Source: Tenacibaculum finnmarkense genomovar ulcerans
GTDB taxonomy: Bacteria; Bacteroidota; Bacteroidia; Flavobacteriales; Flavobacteriaceae
Assembly (NCBI RefSeq): GCF_900239495.1
Contig: NZ_OENE01000019.1
Coordinates: 33,516-97,515 of the forward strand
Length of the DNA stretch: 64,000 nt
Reading direction: 5' to 3'
Positions within the stretch are counted from its first letter, which is position 1. The number at the start of each line of letters is the position of its first letter. Position numbers and translations under genes: made by a program. Positions 26,279 through 34,773 of the stretch are shown here, one piece after another. The notes under the pieces are model-generated. The model did not search any database. It was not told the DNA's origin and was given only the letters and a program-made list of their open reading frames with translations.

Positions 26279-26681
26279 TATAGGAGAAAAAGCAACTGAT
26301 TTTTTCGGTAAAAAGCCAATTGAAAATATTGATGCAAATGCAGATTCAAAATCAAGCAAGGAAGGTGTATTTCTATTTGAATTTACAGGGAAATTTGAAA
26401 GTTTTCAAGAATATATTCAACATGAAGAATTTGTTGTAAAGAAACTTGATAAACAATCAGAAAGGACTTTAAGGGAAAAAAACGCAAAATTAGCATTTAG
26501 ATTTTCTTCAATTTGGGCAATATTTATAGGGCTTATAATTCTTTTAAAAGGTTTTGGTCTTTTGGGATTTAAACTTTCAGAAACAGCATTTTTATTTATT
26601 ATAGGTGCTTTAACCACTTCGATTTTTACTTTTTATTTATTAGTTTTAAAATTTCTTTTTGATAAAGCTATTTCAAAATAA
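26271..26681 (+). CDS. Two-TM protein, candidate toxin partner of the Panacea protein
   Basis: The 136-residue protein has a soluble N-terminal part with an amphipathic segment (FESFQEYIQHEEFVVKKLDK, about 42-61) and two membrane helices (about 77-95 and 105-127) joined by a short loop; it ends FDKAISK. ATG 26271 overlaps the end of the Panacea gene by 8 bp, so the two are translationally coupled. I do not recognise the family. Known Panacea partners include membrane-acting toxins, which fits, but toxicity is inference from context. A bidirectional terminator follows. Confidence 0.6.
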   Translation: MDNIGEKATDFFGKKPIENIDANADSKSSKEGVFLFEFTGKFESFQEYIQHEEFVVKKLDKQSERTLREKNAKLAFRFSSIWAIFIGLIILLKGFGLLGFKLSETAFLFIIGALTTSIFTFYLLVLKFLFDKAISK

Positions 26682-26701
26682 ACTAGCAAATTTTTCATAA
26701 A

Positions 26702-26729
26702 AAACCTCTTTGTGTATGCAAAGAGGTTT
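26702..26729. terminator. Bidirectional terminator hairpin (copy A)
   Basis: An 11-bp stem (AAACCTCTTTG with CAAAGAGGTTT) and loop TGTATG lies between the convergent two-TM and metalloprotease genes. On the minus strand it is followed by TTTTTT-rich sequence. An exact reverse-complement copy is at 27538-27565. Confidence 0.8.
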
Positions 26730-26759
26730 AGAAAAAAATAGGGTTATTTAATTGAAAAT

Positions 26760-27503
26760 TTACTCTATTACAACTTCTTTGTTTAGTAATAATTTTTCAA
26801 TAACAGGTTTCATTTCTTCAAAACTAGTGTCCGATTTTACATCAGAATGATAACGTATTTTTATCATTGCTTTATCAAAAGAAGATAATGTTTTAGCCGT
26901 TGGTACGCCGCACATAACAGAAGAAGAGCAATATTTTTGGCTACTATGTCCTAAACCTAAAACGTGTCCTAATTCGTGAAATAATAGCGAGGTATTACTA
27001 CCTGTTTCTACCCAAATTCTACCTTCATTAATAATTCTTTCACCAGCATAAGAACTCGAAGACCATGAGGTAGTTCCGTAACCAATAGCACCGCCTGTAT
27101 AACTATAAATATCTGACCAAAAAGAAGCTAATTCATCTTTAGTAGAATTATATAAATGTACATTCGATTCTTTGGCACTTTTTACCAAGCTAATTTTTGT
27201 TCCATCAGAAAATAATGGATTATAAGTGTTTAAAACTTCTTTTACGATCTTTTTATATTCAGATGTAATGTTTCCATCTAAAAAGATTGAAATTTCTTTT
27301 GTCCATTTTAAATCATCAACAATAGCTTCATATTCTAATAAGAAATCTTGCTGTTCTGCGCTAAGATTTTTACTAGGGGTTTGTGTCTGTGTTTGAGTCT
27401 GGGTTTGCGTTTCAGTTTCGTTAAGTTCTGCAATAGTATCATTGTCTTTACTACATGATAAACTAACTAAACTGATTGTTAAAAGTAACAGTAATTTTTT
27501 CAT
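26760..27503 (-). CDS. Matrixin-type zinc metalloprotease lipoprotein
   Basis: The start is ATG 27501-27503 (MKKLLLLLTISLVSLSCSKDND), giving 247 residues with lipobox SLSC. In-frame extension upstream would run through a terminator hairpin and is rejected. A low-complexity Thr-Gln tract (ETQTQTQTQTQTP) forms a short stalk after lipidation. The catalytic domain carries HELGHVLGLGHS (about 176-187), the extended HExxHxxGxxH zinc site of metzincins, followed by a Cys pair region (YCSSSVMCG) that includes the methionine of the Met-turn. A surface protease is likely. Substrate unknown. Confidence 0.85.
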   Translation of the reverse strand: MKKLLLLLTISLVSLSCSKDNDTIAELNETETQTQTQTQTQTPSKNLSAEQQDFLLEYEAIVDDLKWTKEISIFLDGNITSEYKKIVKEVLNTYNPLFSDGTKISLVKSAKESNVHLYNSTKDELASFWSDIYSYTGGAIGYGTTSWSSSSYAGERIINEGRIWVETGSNTSLLFHELGHVLGLGHSSQKYCSSSVMCGVPTAKTLSSFDKAMIKIRYHSDVKSDTSFEEMKPVIEKLLLNKEVVIE

Positions 27504-27537
27504 AATTGGGGGATATTTGTATTGATTAAGGATGTAA

Positions 27538-27565
27538 AAACCTCTTTGCATACACAAAGAGGTTT
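27538..27565 (-). terminator. Intrinsic terminator of htpG (copy B of the 28-bp hairpin)
   Basis: The 11-bp stem with loop CATACA is the exact reverse complement of the hairpin at 26702-26729. It lies 28 bp after the htpG stop and is followed on the minus strand by TTTTTAC. Confidence 0.8.
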
Positions 27566-27592
27566 TTTTAGTATTAAAAGCAACGGTGTTGC

Positions 27593-29506
27593 TTATTTAA
27601 TAAGTTCGTAAGAACGCTTGATAAAGTTCGTTAAAGCCTCACCATGTAATAAGTTTTGAGATAATTTTGCTAAATCAAAAGCTTGTGTAATTAAATCTGC
27701 TTTTTTGGTTTCATCAGCATTTAAAATTTCAGAAACTAAAGGAGAATTTGTATTCACAACTAAGTTATACATTTCAGGTAAATTACCCATTCCCATCATT
27801 CCACCGCCACCACCAGAAGCTTGCATTTCTTTCATTCTACGCATAAACTCAGGTACGGTAATTATAAATGGAGACGAAGAAGAATCCATAGCTTCTAATT
27901 GAACCGTATAAGTTTGTGATGCAATTACACCTTCAATAACAGGTTTTAAAGTAGCAACTTCTTCATCAGTTAATTTAGAAATAACAGCGTCATCTTTCTT
28001 AATTAAGTTATCGATAAAATCAGAATCTACACGCACAAACTGTACTTTAGTATCTTCAGAAGTTTCTAATTTTTGCATTAAATGCGCTATAATTGGCGAA
28101 TCTAAAACAACAACTTCGTATCCTTTAGCACTTGCTTCTTGAATATAACTGTGTTGCGCTTCTTTGTTAGAAGTATATAAAACGATGTGATTTCCGTCTT
28201 TATCAGTTTGATTATCTTTAGTTTTTTCAACTAATTCATCAAAAGTAAAGTATGTATCTGCAACAGTTGGATATAAAGCAAATTTCTTAGCTTTATCGAT
28301 AAATTTATCTTCCGATAACATTCCGTATTCGATAATTACTTTGATGTCATTCCATTTTTGTTCAAAATCAGCTCTATCTTTTTTGAATAAAGAACTTAAT
28401 TTATCAGCTACTTTTTTAGTAATATAACCAGAAATTTTCTTTACAGCTCCATCTGCTTGTAAACCAGAACGAGAAACATTTAAAGGAATATCAGGAGAAT
28501 CAATAACACCTTTTAACATCTGTAAAAAGTCAGGAACAATTCCTTCAACATTATCAGTTACATATACTTGGTTTTGATACAATTGGATTTTATCCTTTTG
28601 CATATCTAAACTTTGCGTTAACTTAGGGAAGAATAAAATTCCTGTTAAGTTAAACGGATAATCTACATTTAAGTGAATGTGAAATAACGATTCTTCAAAT
28701 TGCGTAGGATATAACTCTTTGTAAAAGTTGGTATAATCTTCATCATTTAAGTCAGCAGGCGCTTTTGTCCAAGCTGGGTTGGTATTATTGATGATATTAT
28801 CAACTTCAATTTGTCTGTGAGGTTCAGTCGTTTCTTTACCGTCAGCATCCGTAGTAGTTGCAGGCGTAAATTCAGGATCGTTTATTTTGTTAGTTCCAAA
28901 TTTAATTGGCACTTGATTAAAACGATTGTATTTGTTTAATAAACCACCAATTTTAGCTTCTTCTAAAAATTCTAAAGAATCATCAGCAACATGTAAAATA
29001 ATTTCTGTCCCTCTGTCTGCTTTGTCATGCGCAACTAAGCTGTATTCAGGAGAACCGTCACATGACCAATGTGCAGCAGGTTCGTCTTTAAACGATTTTG
29101 TAATTAAATCTACTTTATGAGCGACCATAAAAGCAGAATAAAAACCTAAACCAAAGTGTCCGATAACACCAGTTTCGTTTTTATCATCTTTATATTTTTC
29201 TAAAAATTCTTCAGCTCCAGAAAAGGCAATTTGGTTGATGTATTTTTCAACTTCATCAGCGGTCATTCCTAAACCTTGATCTTTAATTGTAATGGTTTTA
29301 GCTTCTTTATCAATACTAATTTCAATTTTAGCATCTCCTAATTCGGTTTTAGCTTCACCAATAGAAATTAAGTGTTTTAATTTTGTAGTTGCATCTGTTC
29401 CGTTAGAAATTAACTCACGTAAAAAAATTTCGTGGTCAGAATACAAGAATTTTTTAATCAGTGGAAATATATTTTCTACCGACACATTAATACTTCCTTT
29501 GCTCAT
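27593..29506 (-). CDS. htpG: Molecular chaperone HtpG (bacterial Hsp90)
   Basis: The 637-residue protein has the GHKL ATP-binding N-terminus: HEIFLRELISNGTDATTK (about 25-42, with Asn as Mg/ATP contact), IKDQGLGMTADEV and GVIGHFGLGFYSAFMVAHKV. The middle domain carries NVSRSGLQ and the C-terminal dimerisation domain follows. An asparagine-glycine pair (SNGTDA) replaces the usual SNASDA. It is an ATP-driven cytosolic chaperone. A Gly-rich loop (ASGGGGGMMGMG) near residue 560 is a lineage feature. Length is normal for the Bacteroidota. Confidence 0.97.
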   Translation of the reverse strand: MSKGSINVSVENIFPLIKKFLYSDHEIFLRELISNGTDATTKLKHLISIGEAKTELGDAKIEISIDKEAKTITIKDQGLGMTADEVEKYINQIAFSGAEEFLEKYKDDKNETGVIGHFGLGFYSAFMVAHKVDLITKSFKDEPAAHWSCDGSPEYSLVAHDKADRGTEIILHVADDSLEFLEEAKIGGLLNKYNRFNQVPIKFGTNKINDPEFTPATTTDADGKETTEPHRQIEVDNIINNTNPAWTKAPADLNDEDYTNFYKELYPTQFEESLFHIHLNVDYPFNLTGILFFPKLTQSLDMQKDKIQLYQNQVYVTDNVEGIVPDFLQMLKGVIDSPDIPLNVSRSGLQADGAVKKISGYITKKVADKLSSLFKKDRADFEQKWNDIKVIIEYGMLSEDKFIDKAKKFALYPTVADTYFTFDELVEKTKDNQTDKDGNHIVLYTSNKEAQHSYIQEASAKGYEVVVLDSPIIAHLMQKLETSEDTKVQFVRVDSDFIDNLIKKDDAVISKLTDEEVATLKPVIEGVIASQTYTVQLEAMDSSSSPFIITVPEFMRRMKEMQASGGGGGMMGMGNLPEMYNLVVNTNSPLVSEILNADETKKADLITQAFDLAKLSQNLLHGEALTNFIKRSYELIK

Positions 29507-29647
29507 AATTATATATTTTGATTATTTTTTTGATAGCGATTGCTTTCTGATCATTAGGTAGTCAAAAAAAATACCAAAAGATGTTTTAAAGATAGTATCT
29601 GACAAAATGGCATTTTTAAGTCAGTTTTATATCCTAATGAAAATGCC

Positions 29648-29655
29648 TATTTTTG
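29648..29655 (+). promoter_or_regulatory. Candidate -7 element for the FabH gene
   Basis: TATTTTTG matches TAnnTTTG about 41 nt before ATG 29697. The putative -33 region reads TTTTA rather than TTTG. If real, it excludes upstream in-frame starts. Confidence 0.35.
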
Positions 29656-29696
29656 CAGCCTACAAACAAGAAAACAATAGAAATCAACCAAAATAT

Positions 29697-30704
29697 ATGT
29701 ATAGTTCAAAAATAACAGGATTGGGTTATTATGTGCCAGAAAATGTGGTAACAAATAATGATTTAACAGCATTCATGGAAACTTCAGATGAATGGATTCA
29801 GGAAAGAACAGGAATTGAAGAGCGTCGTTGGATAGATCCAAAATCAGGCGATACTACTGCTGTAATGGGATTTAAGGCATCAAAAATAGCTATTGAGCGT
29901 TCGGGATTACAAAAAGAGGATATCGATTTTATTATTTTTGCAACCTTAAGCCCTGATATGTATTTTCCAGGAGGAGGTGTACAGGTGCAAGAAATGTTAG
30001 ATTTACCAACAATCGGAGCGTTAGATATCCGTAATCAGTGTTCTGGTTTTATTTATGCCATGTCGGTTGCCGATCAGTTTATTAAAACAGGAATGTATAA
30101 AAATATTCTAGTGATTGGTGCCGAAAATCATTCAGGAGGTTTAGACAAATCAACAAGAGGAAGAAATGTTTCTGTAATTTTTGGAGATGGGGCAGGAGCA
30201 GCTGTTTTATCAAGAACTGAAGAGAAAGGTAAAGGGATTTTATCATCTCATTTACATTCGGAAGGGAAACATGCTAAAGAATTAATGTTAGAAGGACCAT
30301 CTACAGGTCGATGGGTTCCTGAATTAATTAAAAATAACGATCCAGATGATATTTCATATTATCCATATATGAATGGGCAGTTTGTATTTAAGCACGCTGT
30401 AACACGTTTTTCGGAAGCGATTATAGAAGGTTTACAGGCAAATGATTTACAGAAAGAGGATATTGATATGTTAATTCCGCATCAAGCAAATTTACGTATC
30501 GCACAGTTTATTCAAAAGAAATTTAAATTGTCTGACGATAAAGTGTATAATAATATCATGAAATACGGAAATACTACGGCGGCATCTGTAATTATTGCTT
30601 TAACCGAAGCTTGGGAACAAGGGAAAATTAAAGACAATGATTTAGTGGTTTTAGCTGCTTTTGGTAGTGGATTTACTTGGGGTTCTGTTGTAATTCGTTG
30701 GTAG
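29697..30704 (+). CDS. fabH: 3-oxoacyl-ACP synthase III (FabH-type)
   Basis: ATG 29697 gives 335 residues starting YSSKITGLGYYVPENVV, the usual FabH N-terminus; earlier in-frame codons add 30 atypical residues and are not used. The catalytic Cys115 lies in IRNQCSGFIYA, the His in LIPHQANLRIA and the Asn in KYGNTTAASV. It condenses acetyl-CoA or a branched acyl-CoA with malonyl-ACP to start fatty-acid synthesis, though similar enzymes act in aryl-polyene or siderophore pathways. It is isolated from fab and plsX genes here, so it may be a second copy. Confidence 0.88.
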   Translation: MYSSKITGLGYYVPENVVTNNDLTAFMETSDEWIQERTGIEERRWIDPKSGDTTAVMGFKASKIAIERSGLQKEDIDFIIFATLSPDMYFPGGGVQVQEMLDLPTIGALDIRNQCSGFIYAMSVADQFIKTGMYKNILVIGAENHSGGLDKSTRGRNVSVIFGDGAGAAVLSRTEEKGKGILSSHLHSEGKHAKELMLEGPSTGRWVPELIKNNDPDDISYYPYMNGQFVFKHAVTRFSEAIIEGLQANDLQKEDIDMLIPHQANLRIAQFIQKKFKLSDDKVYNNIMKYGNTTAASVIIALTEAWEQGKIKDNDLVVLAAFGSGFTWGSVVIRW

Positions 30705-30710
30705 TTTTTT

Positions 30711-30792
30711 AGCCCCGATTGAAGCGATTGTTTGAGCTCCTTTTTTTGATTTTTTTCAAAAAAAGAGCGAGTGCGGAAAGCGGGAAATAGCT
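30711..30792 (-). repeat. Dispersed 82-bp hairpin repeat, copy 2
   Basis: The reverse complement of this stretch is near-identical to 24984-25064. The loop and stem differ in a compensated way: CTTTTTTTGA pairs with TCAAAAAAAG here, and CTTTTTGTTT with AAAACAAAAAG in copy 1. It starts 6 bp after the fabH stop, between convergent genes. Confidence 0.85.
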
Positions 30793-30810
30793 CCAAAAAA
30801 AATATATTAA

Positions 30811-30845
30811 AAAAATCCGAAGAACCTATCTTCGGATTTTTTTTG
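30811..30845. terminator. Bidirectional terminator between fabH and the TonB receptor gene
   Basis: A 13-bp stem (AAAAATCCGAAGA with its complement) and a 5-base loop is flanked by A and T runs, so it can end transcripts from both sides. It lies between copy 2 of the repeat and the receptor gene stop. Confidence 0.8.
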
Positions 30846-30863
30846 ATGTTTAAATTAAACAGG

Positions 30864-33329
30864 CTACATAAAACCACCGCCTTGTTTTTCATTATTATCT
30901 CTATTTCTTCTTCGTTTAGCCTTGTTTTTTCCGCCACCAAATCGGTAATTAAAACCTAAATAAGCAGTCCTACTTTCCCAATTAAACTGCCCCGTTTGTG
31001 TATATGGATCGGTTGCATTAAAACGAAATTTCATACCTTTAAAAATATCATTTACTTTAAACGAAAGGCTTCCTTTTCCTTTTAAAATACTGTAACGAGC
31101 GCCTGTATTTATCATCCACATCGGGTCAATATTAAACTGCAAATTTTTATTAGCACCTCGATACATGGCGAATAACTGAAATTTTAATTTTTTAGAAGCC
31201 GAAAAACTATTACTTAATCGGGCATTAAAAGCAGTGTTTTTTACTTGTTTTTCAACATTACTAACAAGTCCTTTTAAGGTTTGAGAATAAAGGTCTAAAC
31301 TCGCATTGGTACTCCACCATTTTGTAATGCGATAATTGCTAGACATTTCAAAACCATATCGGTTATTTCCATCAAAATTCTGATCTGATTTTAGTTGTTT
31401 TGTATTGGTATTATCCGAAGGATCTTTGTATAAAATAGTTGAAATTTCGTCGGTTACTTTTCTGTAAAATGTACCAAAGGTAAGCGAACCTCCTTTTATT
31501 TTTCGAGTATAATTTAATTCAAATGAATTGGTAAACTGCGGTTTCAAATTAGGGTTTCCAACAGAGGTAATTAAAGGCGTACTCCATTCTCTAATCGGGT
31601 TTACTTGGCTAATAGAAGGTCTGTCAACCCTACGGCTATAACTTAATTGATACTGATTTTTTTCTGATGGATTAAAGGTGAAAAAAGCAGAAGGATAAAT
31701 ACTAAAAATAGCATCAGTATAAGGTTTGGTTTCATTTTTATTGGTAAAACTTCCTTTTACGTCGTATTGTTCTAAACGAGCACCTAACTGCATGGTTAAT
31801 TTGTTAAACTTATGCCCGTAGTTAATATACCCAGAAAAAATATCTCGATTATAAGTAAAAGCTGATTTTCCGATAGCCTCTATAATAGTTGCATCATTAA
31901 TATCAAGCACTAAAGTACCATTAGTAGCTATTTTATAACCATCTTGATCTGTATTGTTGTTATTCTTAGTTTGGTTTGTTCTGTATTCTAAACCAAGTTC
32001 TAATTTACCATTTTTTGATATTGGCTTTGTATAATCAAGATTAATTAAGGTGTTATTTGCCTTGTTTTTAATGGTATTAAAATAATTTAAAAATTTATAT
32101 TCAGGATCAGTTGCTCGTATAATAGTTTCGTTATTTGTAGCATCTTCATTATTTTCTGAATCAGAATAAGTTGCTTCAAATTCTAAATTATGCCCTTCTT
32201 TGTTAAAGTCGATTTTATAATTTATGTTATAACTTCCTGAATTATTGTTATTATCAGAAGTATTAGGGGCATTTTTACCAAGTGTATTTGCAAGGTCATA
32301 TACTTTTACAGAACCGTTATTGAAAGCATTTGTGCTGTTTTGAGTAGTATAAAATGATAACGTATTTTTATCATTAATATAAATATCGGCGCCAAGTTTT
32401 ACTAAAAATGATTCTCTGTCGTTATCAAAAATAAAATTTTGTGTTGATGCCTGTTTTCCTGTTCTTACAACGGTACCATAATTATGACCTTTACCGCCGT
32501 TGTAGCCTAAATTAGTATAAAAATTAACTTTCCCTGTTTTATAATTCATATTTAATGAAGCATTATATCGGGTGTTTTCTCCTTGTGTAATTCCTGTATT
32601 AATTGCCCCGTTAAAACCAATATTAGCGCCTTTATTTAAAATAATATTGATAATTCCACTCATTCCTTCAGGATTATATTTTGCTGATGGATTGGTAATT
32701 AATTCAATACTTTTAATAGAAGTTGCGGGTATCTGCTGTAATAATTGAGCCGTACTCATGTTGGTTGGTTTTCCGTCAACTAAAACACGTACATTTGAAT
32801 TTCCACGAAGGCTTAATGCGCCCGATTGGCTATCGACACTTACCGATTGCACGTTGTTTAATAATTCGGATGCTGTTGCGCCTGCCGATGCCAAATCTTT
32901 ACCTACATTAATTACTTTTCGGTCTATTTTTTGAGTTACAGTAGATGTTTCTGCACGAACAACTATTTCATCTAAAGCGGTATTATCTTCGGATAAATAA
33001 ACAGTACCTAAAGATACTTTTTTGTTTTTATTACTAATCGTAATTAATTTAGATACCGTTTTGTATCCTATAAATTGAATTTCTAGGCGATGTTTTCCTT
33101 CGGATATATTTGTAATATTAAAAGTTCCATCATCATTTGTAATACCACCCGTTAAAATTTTATCAGAAGTATTTTTGATTATGATGTTTACATAAGGCAA
33201 TGCTTCTTTTGACGCTTGGTCAAGTATTTTACCCGAAACAACACCAATTTTTAGAGGCTTGCCATACTGTTTTTGAGCAAATAAACTAACACTAAATACT
33301 GTAAAAAGGAATAGAAAGAACTTGTTCAT
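30864..33329 (-). CDS. TonB-dependent outer-membrane receptor (outer membrane beta-barrel family)
   Basis: The 821-residue protein has a signal peptide (1-18). A carboxypeptidase-like regulatory domain follows (about 28-115; GVVSGKILDQASKEALPYVNI). The plug begins with LDEIVVRAETSTVTQKIDRK and contains SLRGNSNVRVLVDGKP and SIKSIELITNPSAKYNPEGM. A long 14-22-strand barrel ends in YLGFNYRFGGG, after which comes a basic tail (KNKAKRRRNRD). The sequence matches the OMP_b-brl_3 group rather than SusC, and no SusD partner is present. The ligand, possibly a metal chelate or peptide, is unknown. Confidence 0.9.
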   Translation of the reverse strand: MNKFFLFLFTVFSVSLFAQKQYGKPLKIGVVSGKILDQASKEALPYVNIIIKNTSDKILTGGITNDDGTFNITNISEGKHRLEIQFIGYKTVSKLITISNKNKKVSLGTVYLSEDNTALDEIVVRAETSTVTQKIDRKVINVGKDLASAGATASELLNNVQSVSVDSQSGALSLRGNSNVRVLVDGKPTNMSTAQLLQQIPATSIKSIELITNPSAKYNPEGMSGIINIILNKGANIGFNGAINTGITQGENTRYNASLNMNYKTGKVNFYTNLGYNGGKGHNYGTVVRTGKQASTQNFIFDNDRESFLVKLGADIYINDKNTLSFYTTQNSTNAFNNGSVKVYDLANTLGKNAPNTSDNNNNSGSYNINYKIDFNKEGHNLEFEATYSDSENNEDATNNETIIRATDPEYKFLNYFNTIKNKANNTLINLDYTKPISKNGKLELGLEYRTNQTKNNNNTDQDGYKIATNGTLVLDINDATIIEAIGKSAFTYNRDIFSGYINYGHKFNKLTMQLGARLEQYDVKGSFTNKNETKPYTDAIFSIYPSAFFTFNPSEKNQYQLSYSRRVDRPSISQVNPIREWSTPLITSVGNPNLKPQFTNSFELNYTRKIKGGSLTFGTFYRKVTDEISTILYKDPSDNTNTKQLKSDQNFDGNNRYGFEMSSNYRITKWWSTNASLDLYSQTLKGLVSNVEKQVKNTAFNARLSNSFSASKKLKFQLFAMYRGANKNLQFNIDPMWMINTGARYSILKGKGSLSFKVNDIFKGMKFRFNATDPYTQTGQFNWESRTAYLGFNYRFGGGKNKAKRRRNRDNNEKQGGGFM

Positions 33330-33484
33330 TTTGTTGGTTTTTGGTTGGTTAATTTTCTTTTGTATAGTTAATAATTATAGATGTAACTAGGAGGTGATAC
33401 TGCTTACAAGACTCATTATTAGTTGTTTTTGTTACATATATTAGTTATATTTAACAAATTATTAACATTTATGATAAAAAAACA

Positions 33485-33832
33485 TTGGTTATAGGAGCCT
33501 CTTTAAATCCTACAAGATATTCAAATATTGCAATAAAAAGATTGGCTGACAAACAGGTTGAGGTAGTGGCTATCGGTTTAAGAAGCGGTAGTGTGTTAGG
33601 TGTGGTTGTAGGTACAGAAAAAACAACATTTACTGCTATTGATACCGTTACATTATATTTAAACCCTGAGCGTCAAAAAGCGTATTATGAGTATATAATT
33701 TCGTTAAAACCTAGGCGTGTAATTTTTAATCCAGGAACAGAAAATAAAGAATTTTATGCTCTTTTATTAGCCAATAAAATTGAATATGAAGTCGCCTGTA
33801 CCTTGGTGTTATTATCTACCGATCAGTATTAA
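33485..33832 (+). CDS. CoA-binding domain protein (YccU-like), start disrupted by a one-base frameshift
   Basis: From the TTG at 33485 the frame reads VIGASLNPTRYSNIAIKRL and ends with FNPGTENKEFYALLLANKIEYEVACTLVLLST, a complete Rossmann-type CoA-binding domain (115 residues). The expected N-terminus (M-I-K-K-T-L before VIGAS) is present from ATG 33471 but in another frame: an A7 tract at 33476-33482 needs one more A to join them. In the present frame no ATG precedes VIGAS. So it is either a TTG-started short form, a slippage-dependent gene, or a sequencing or assembly error. It is convergent with rnz, overlapping by 4 bp. Confidence 0.7.
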   Translation: MVIGASLNPTRYSNIAIKRLADKQVEVVAIGLRSGSVLGVVVGTEKTTFTAIDTVTLYLNPERQKAYYEYIISLKPRRVIFNPGTENKEFYALLLANKIEYEVACTLVLLSTDQY

Positions 33833-34773
33833 TTTTTAATACTAAAAGGCGCTGTATTTGTACTGTGTTGATTTCCTGCTTCGGCTAGTTCAACATTTTC
33901 AAAAACAGTTTGAGCTTCTTCTTTAAAAGCCTCAATATTTGAATACCTGCTAGAATAATGCCCGATAATTAATTTTTTTACACTTGCTTGCTTTGCAATA
34001 TTTCCGGCTTGTTCGGCAGTAGAATGCTTTGTTTTTTCGCACAAATCTTCCCTGTCTTTTAAAAAGGTAGCTTCATGATATAACAAATCTACATTTTTAA
34101 TAATAGGAACAATATCGGGTTTGTAGGCGGTATCGCTACAAAAAGCATAGCTTTTTGCTGCTGCTGGAGCAATGGTTAATTCTGAATTAGGAACAATTTC
34201 GCCTGAAGATAAAACAACATCTTTCCCTGCTTTTATATTATGATAATCGGCTCTATTTATTTCGCCGTCGTACAATTCAATATTTCCGATGTGTAATTTT
34301 CGTGGTTTTTCTTTCTCTTTGAATAAAAAACCGTTGGTATAAACACGATGATCTAAAGGAATTGTATGTACGGTAACTTTATCGTCTTCAAAAATTAATT
34401 CACTTTCTGTGGATGTTAATTCATGAAAAAACAGCTTGTATTTAGTCCACGATTTGGCTAATTTTAATTGAAGAACGGTAATTTCTTTAATTCCTTTAGG
34501 CCCGTAAATATGTAGGTCTTTTTCACGGTTTAAAATACCAAAAGTAGAAACAAGCCCGATTAATCCAAAAAAATGATCGCCGTGTAAATGAGAAATAAAA
34601 ATATGGTTTATTTTAGAAAAACCAATTTTATATTTGCGCATTTGTCGTTGGGTACCCTCGCCACAATCAATTAAAAAATGACTGTTATTAATTTCTAAAT
34701 ATTGAGATGTCGGGTGAGAATTTACTCTGGGAGTTGCTGAATGACAACCTAAAATACTTAACTGTAAACTCAT
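33829..34773 (-). CDS. rnz: Ribonuclease Z
   Basis: The 314-residue metallo-beta-lactamase-fold protein shows INHIFISHLHGDHFFGL with the HxHxDH zinc motif (about 61-66). Other metal ligands are in SYAFCSDTAY, LLYHEATFL and KKLIIGHYSSRYSN. The opening LSILGCHSATPRVNSHPTSQYL is typical. It cleaves tRNA precursors after the discriminator base to give the 3' end for CCA addition. It starts immediately after the T9SS-domain gene stop, so it is the last gene of a pyrR-pyrB-rnz operon. Confidence 0.93.
   Translation of the reverse strand: MSLQLSILGCHSATPRVNSHPTSQYLEINNSHFLIDCGEGTQRQMRKYKIGFSKINHIFISHLHGDHFFGLIGLVSTFGILNREKDLHIYGPKGIKEITVLQLKLAKSWTKYKLFFHELTSTESELIFEDDKVTVHTIPLDHRVYTNGFLFKEKEKPRKLHIGNIELYDGEINRADYHNIKAGKDVVLSSGEIVPNSELTIAPAAAKSYAFCSDTAYKPDIVPIIKNVDLLYHEATFLKDREDLCEKTKHSTAEQAGNIAKQASVKKLIIGHYSSRYSNIEAFKEEAQTVFENVELAEAGNQHSTNTAPFSIKN

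Noticed and set aside
27504..27557. N-terminal extension of the metalloprotease through the 28-bp hairpin
   Set aside because: The hairpin is a terminator; a standard lipoprotein signal begins at ATG 27503.
29607..29696. Earlier starts for the FabH-type synthase
   Set aside because: They precede the canonical FabH N-terminus, and a TAnnTTTG element lies inside.
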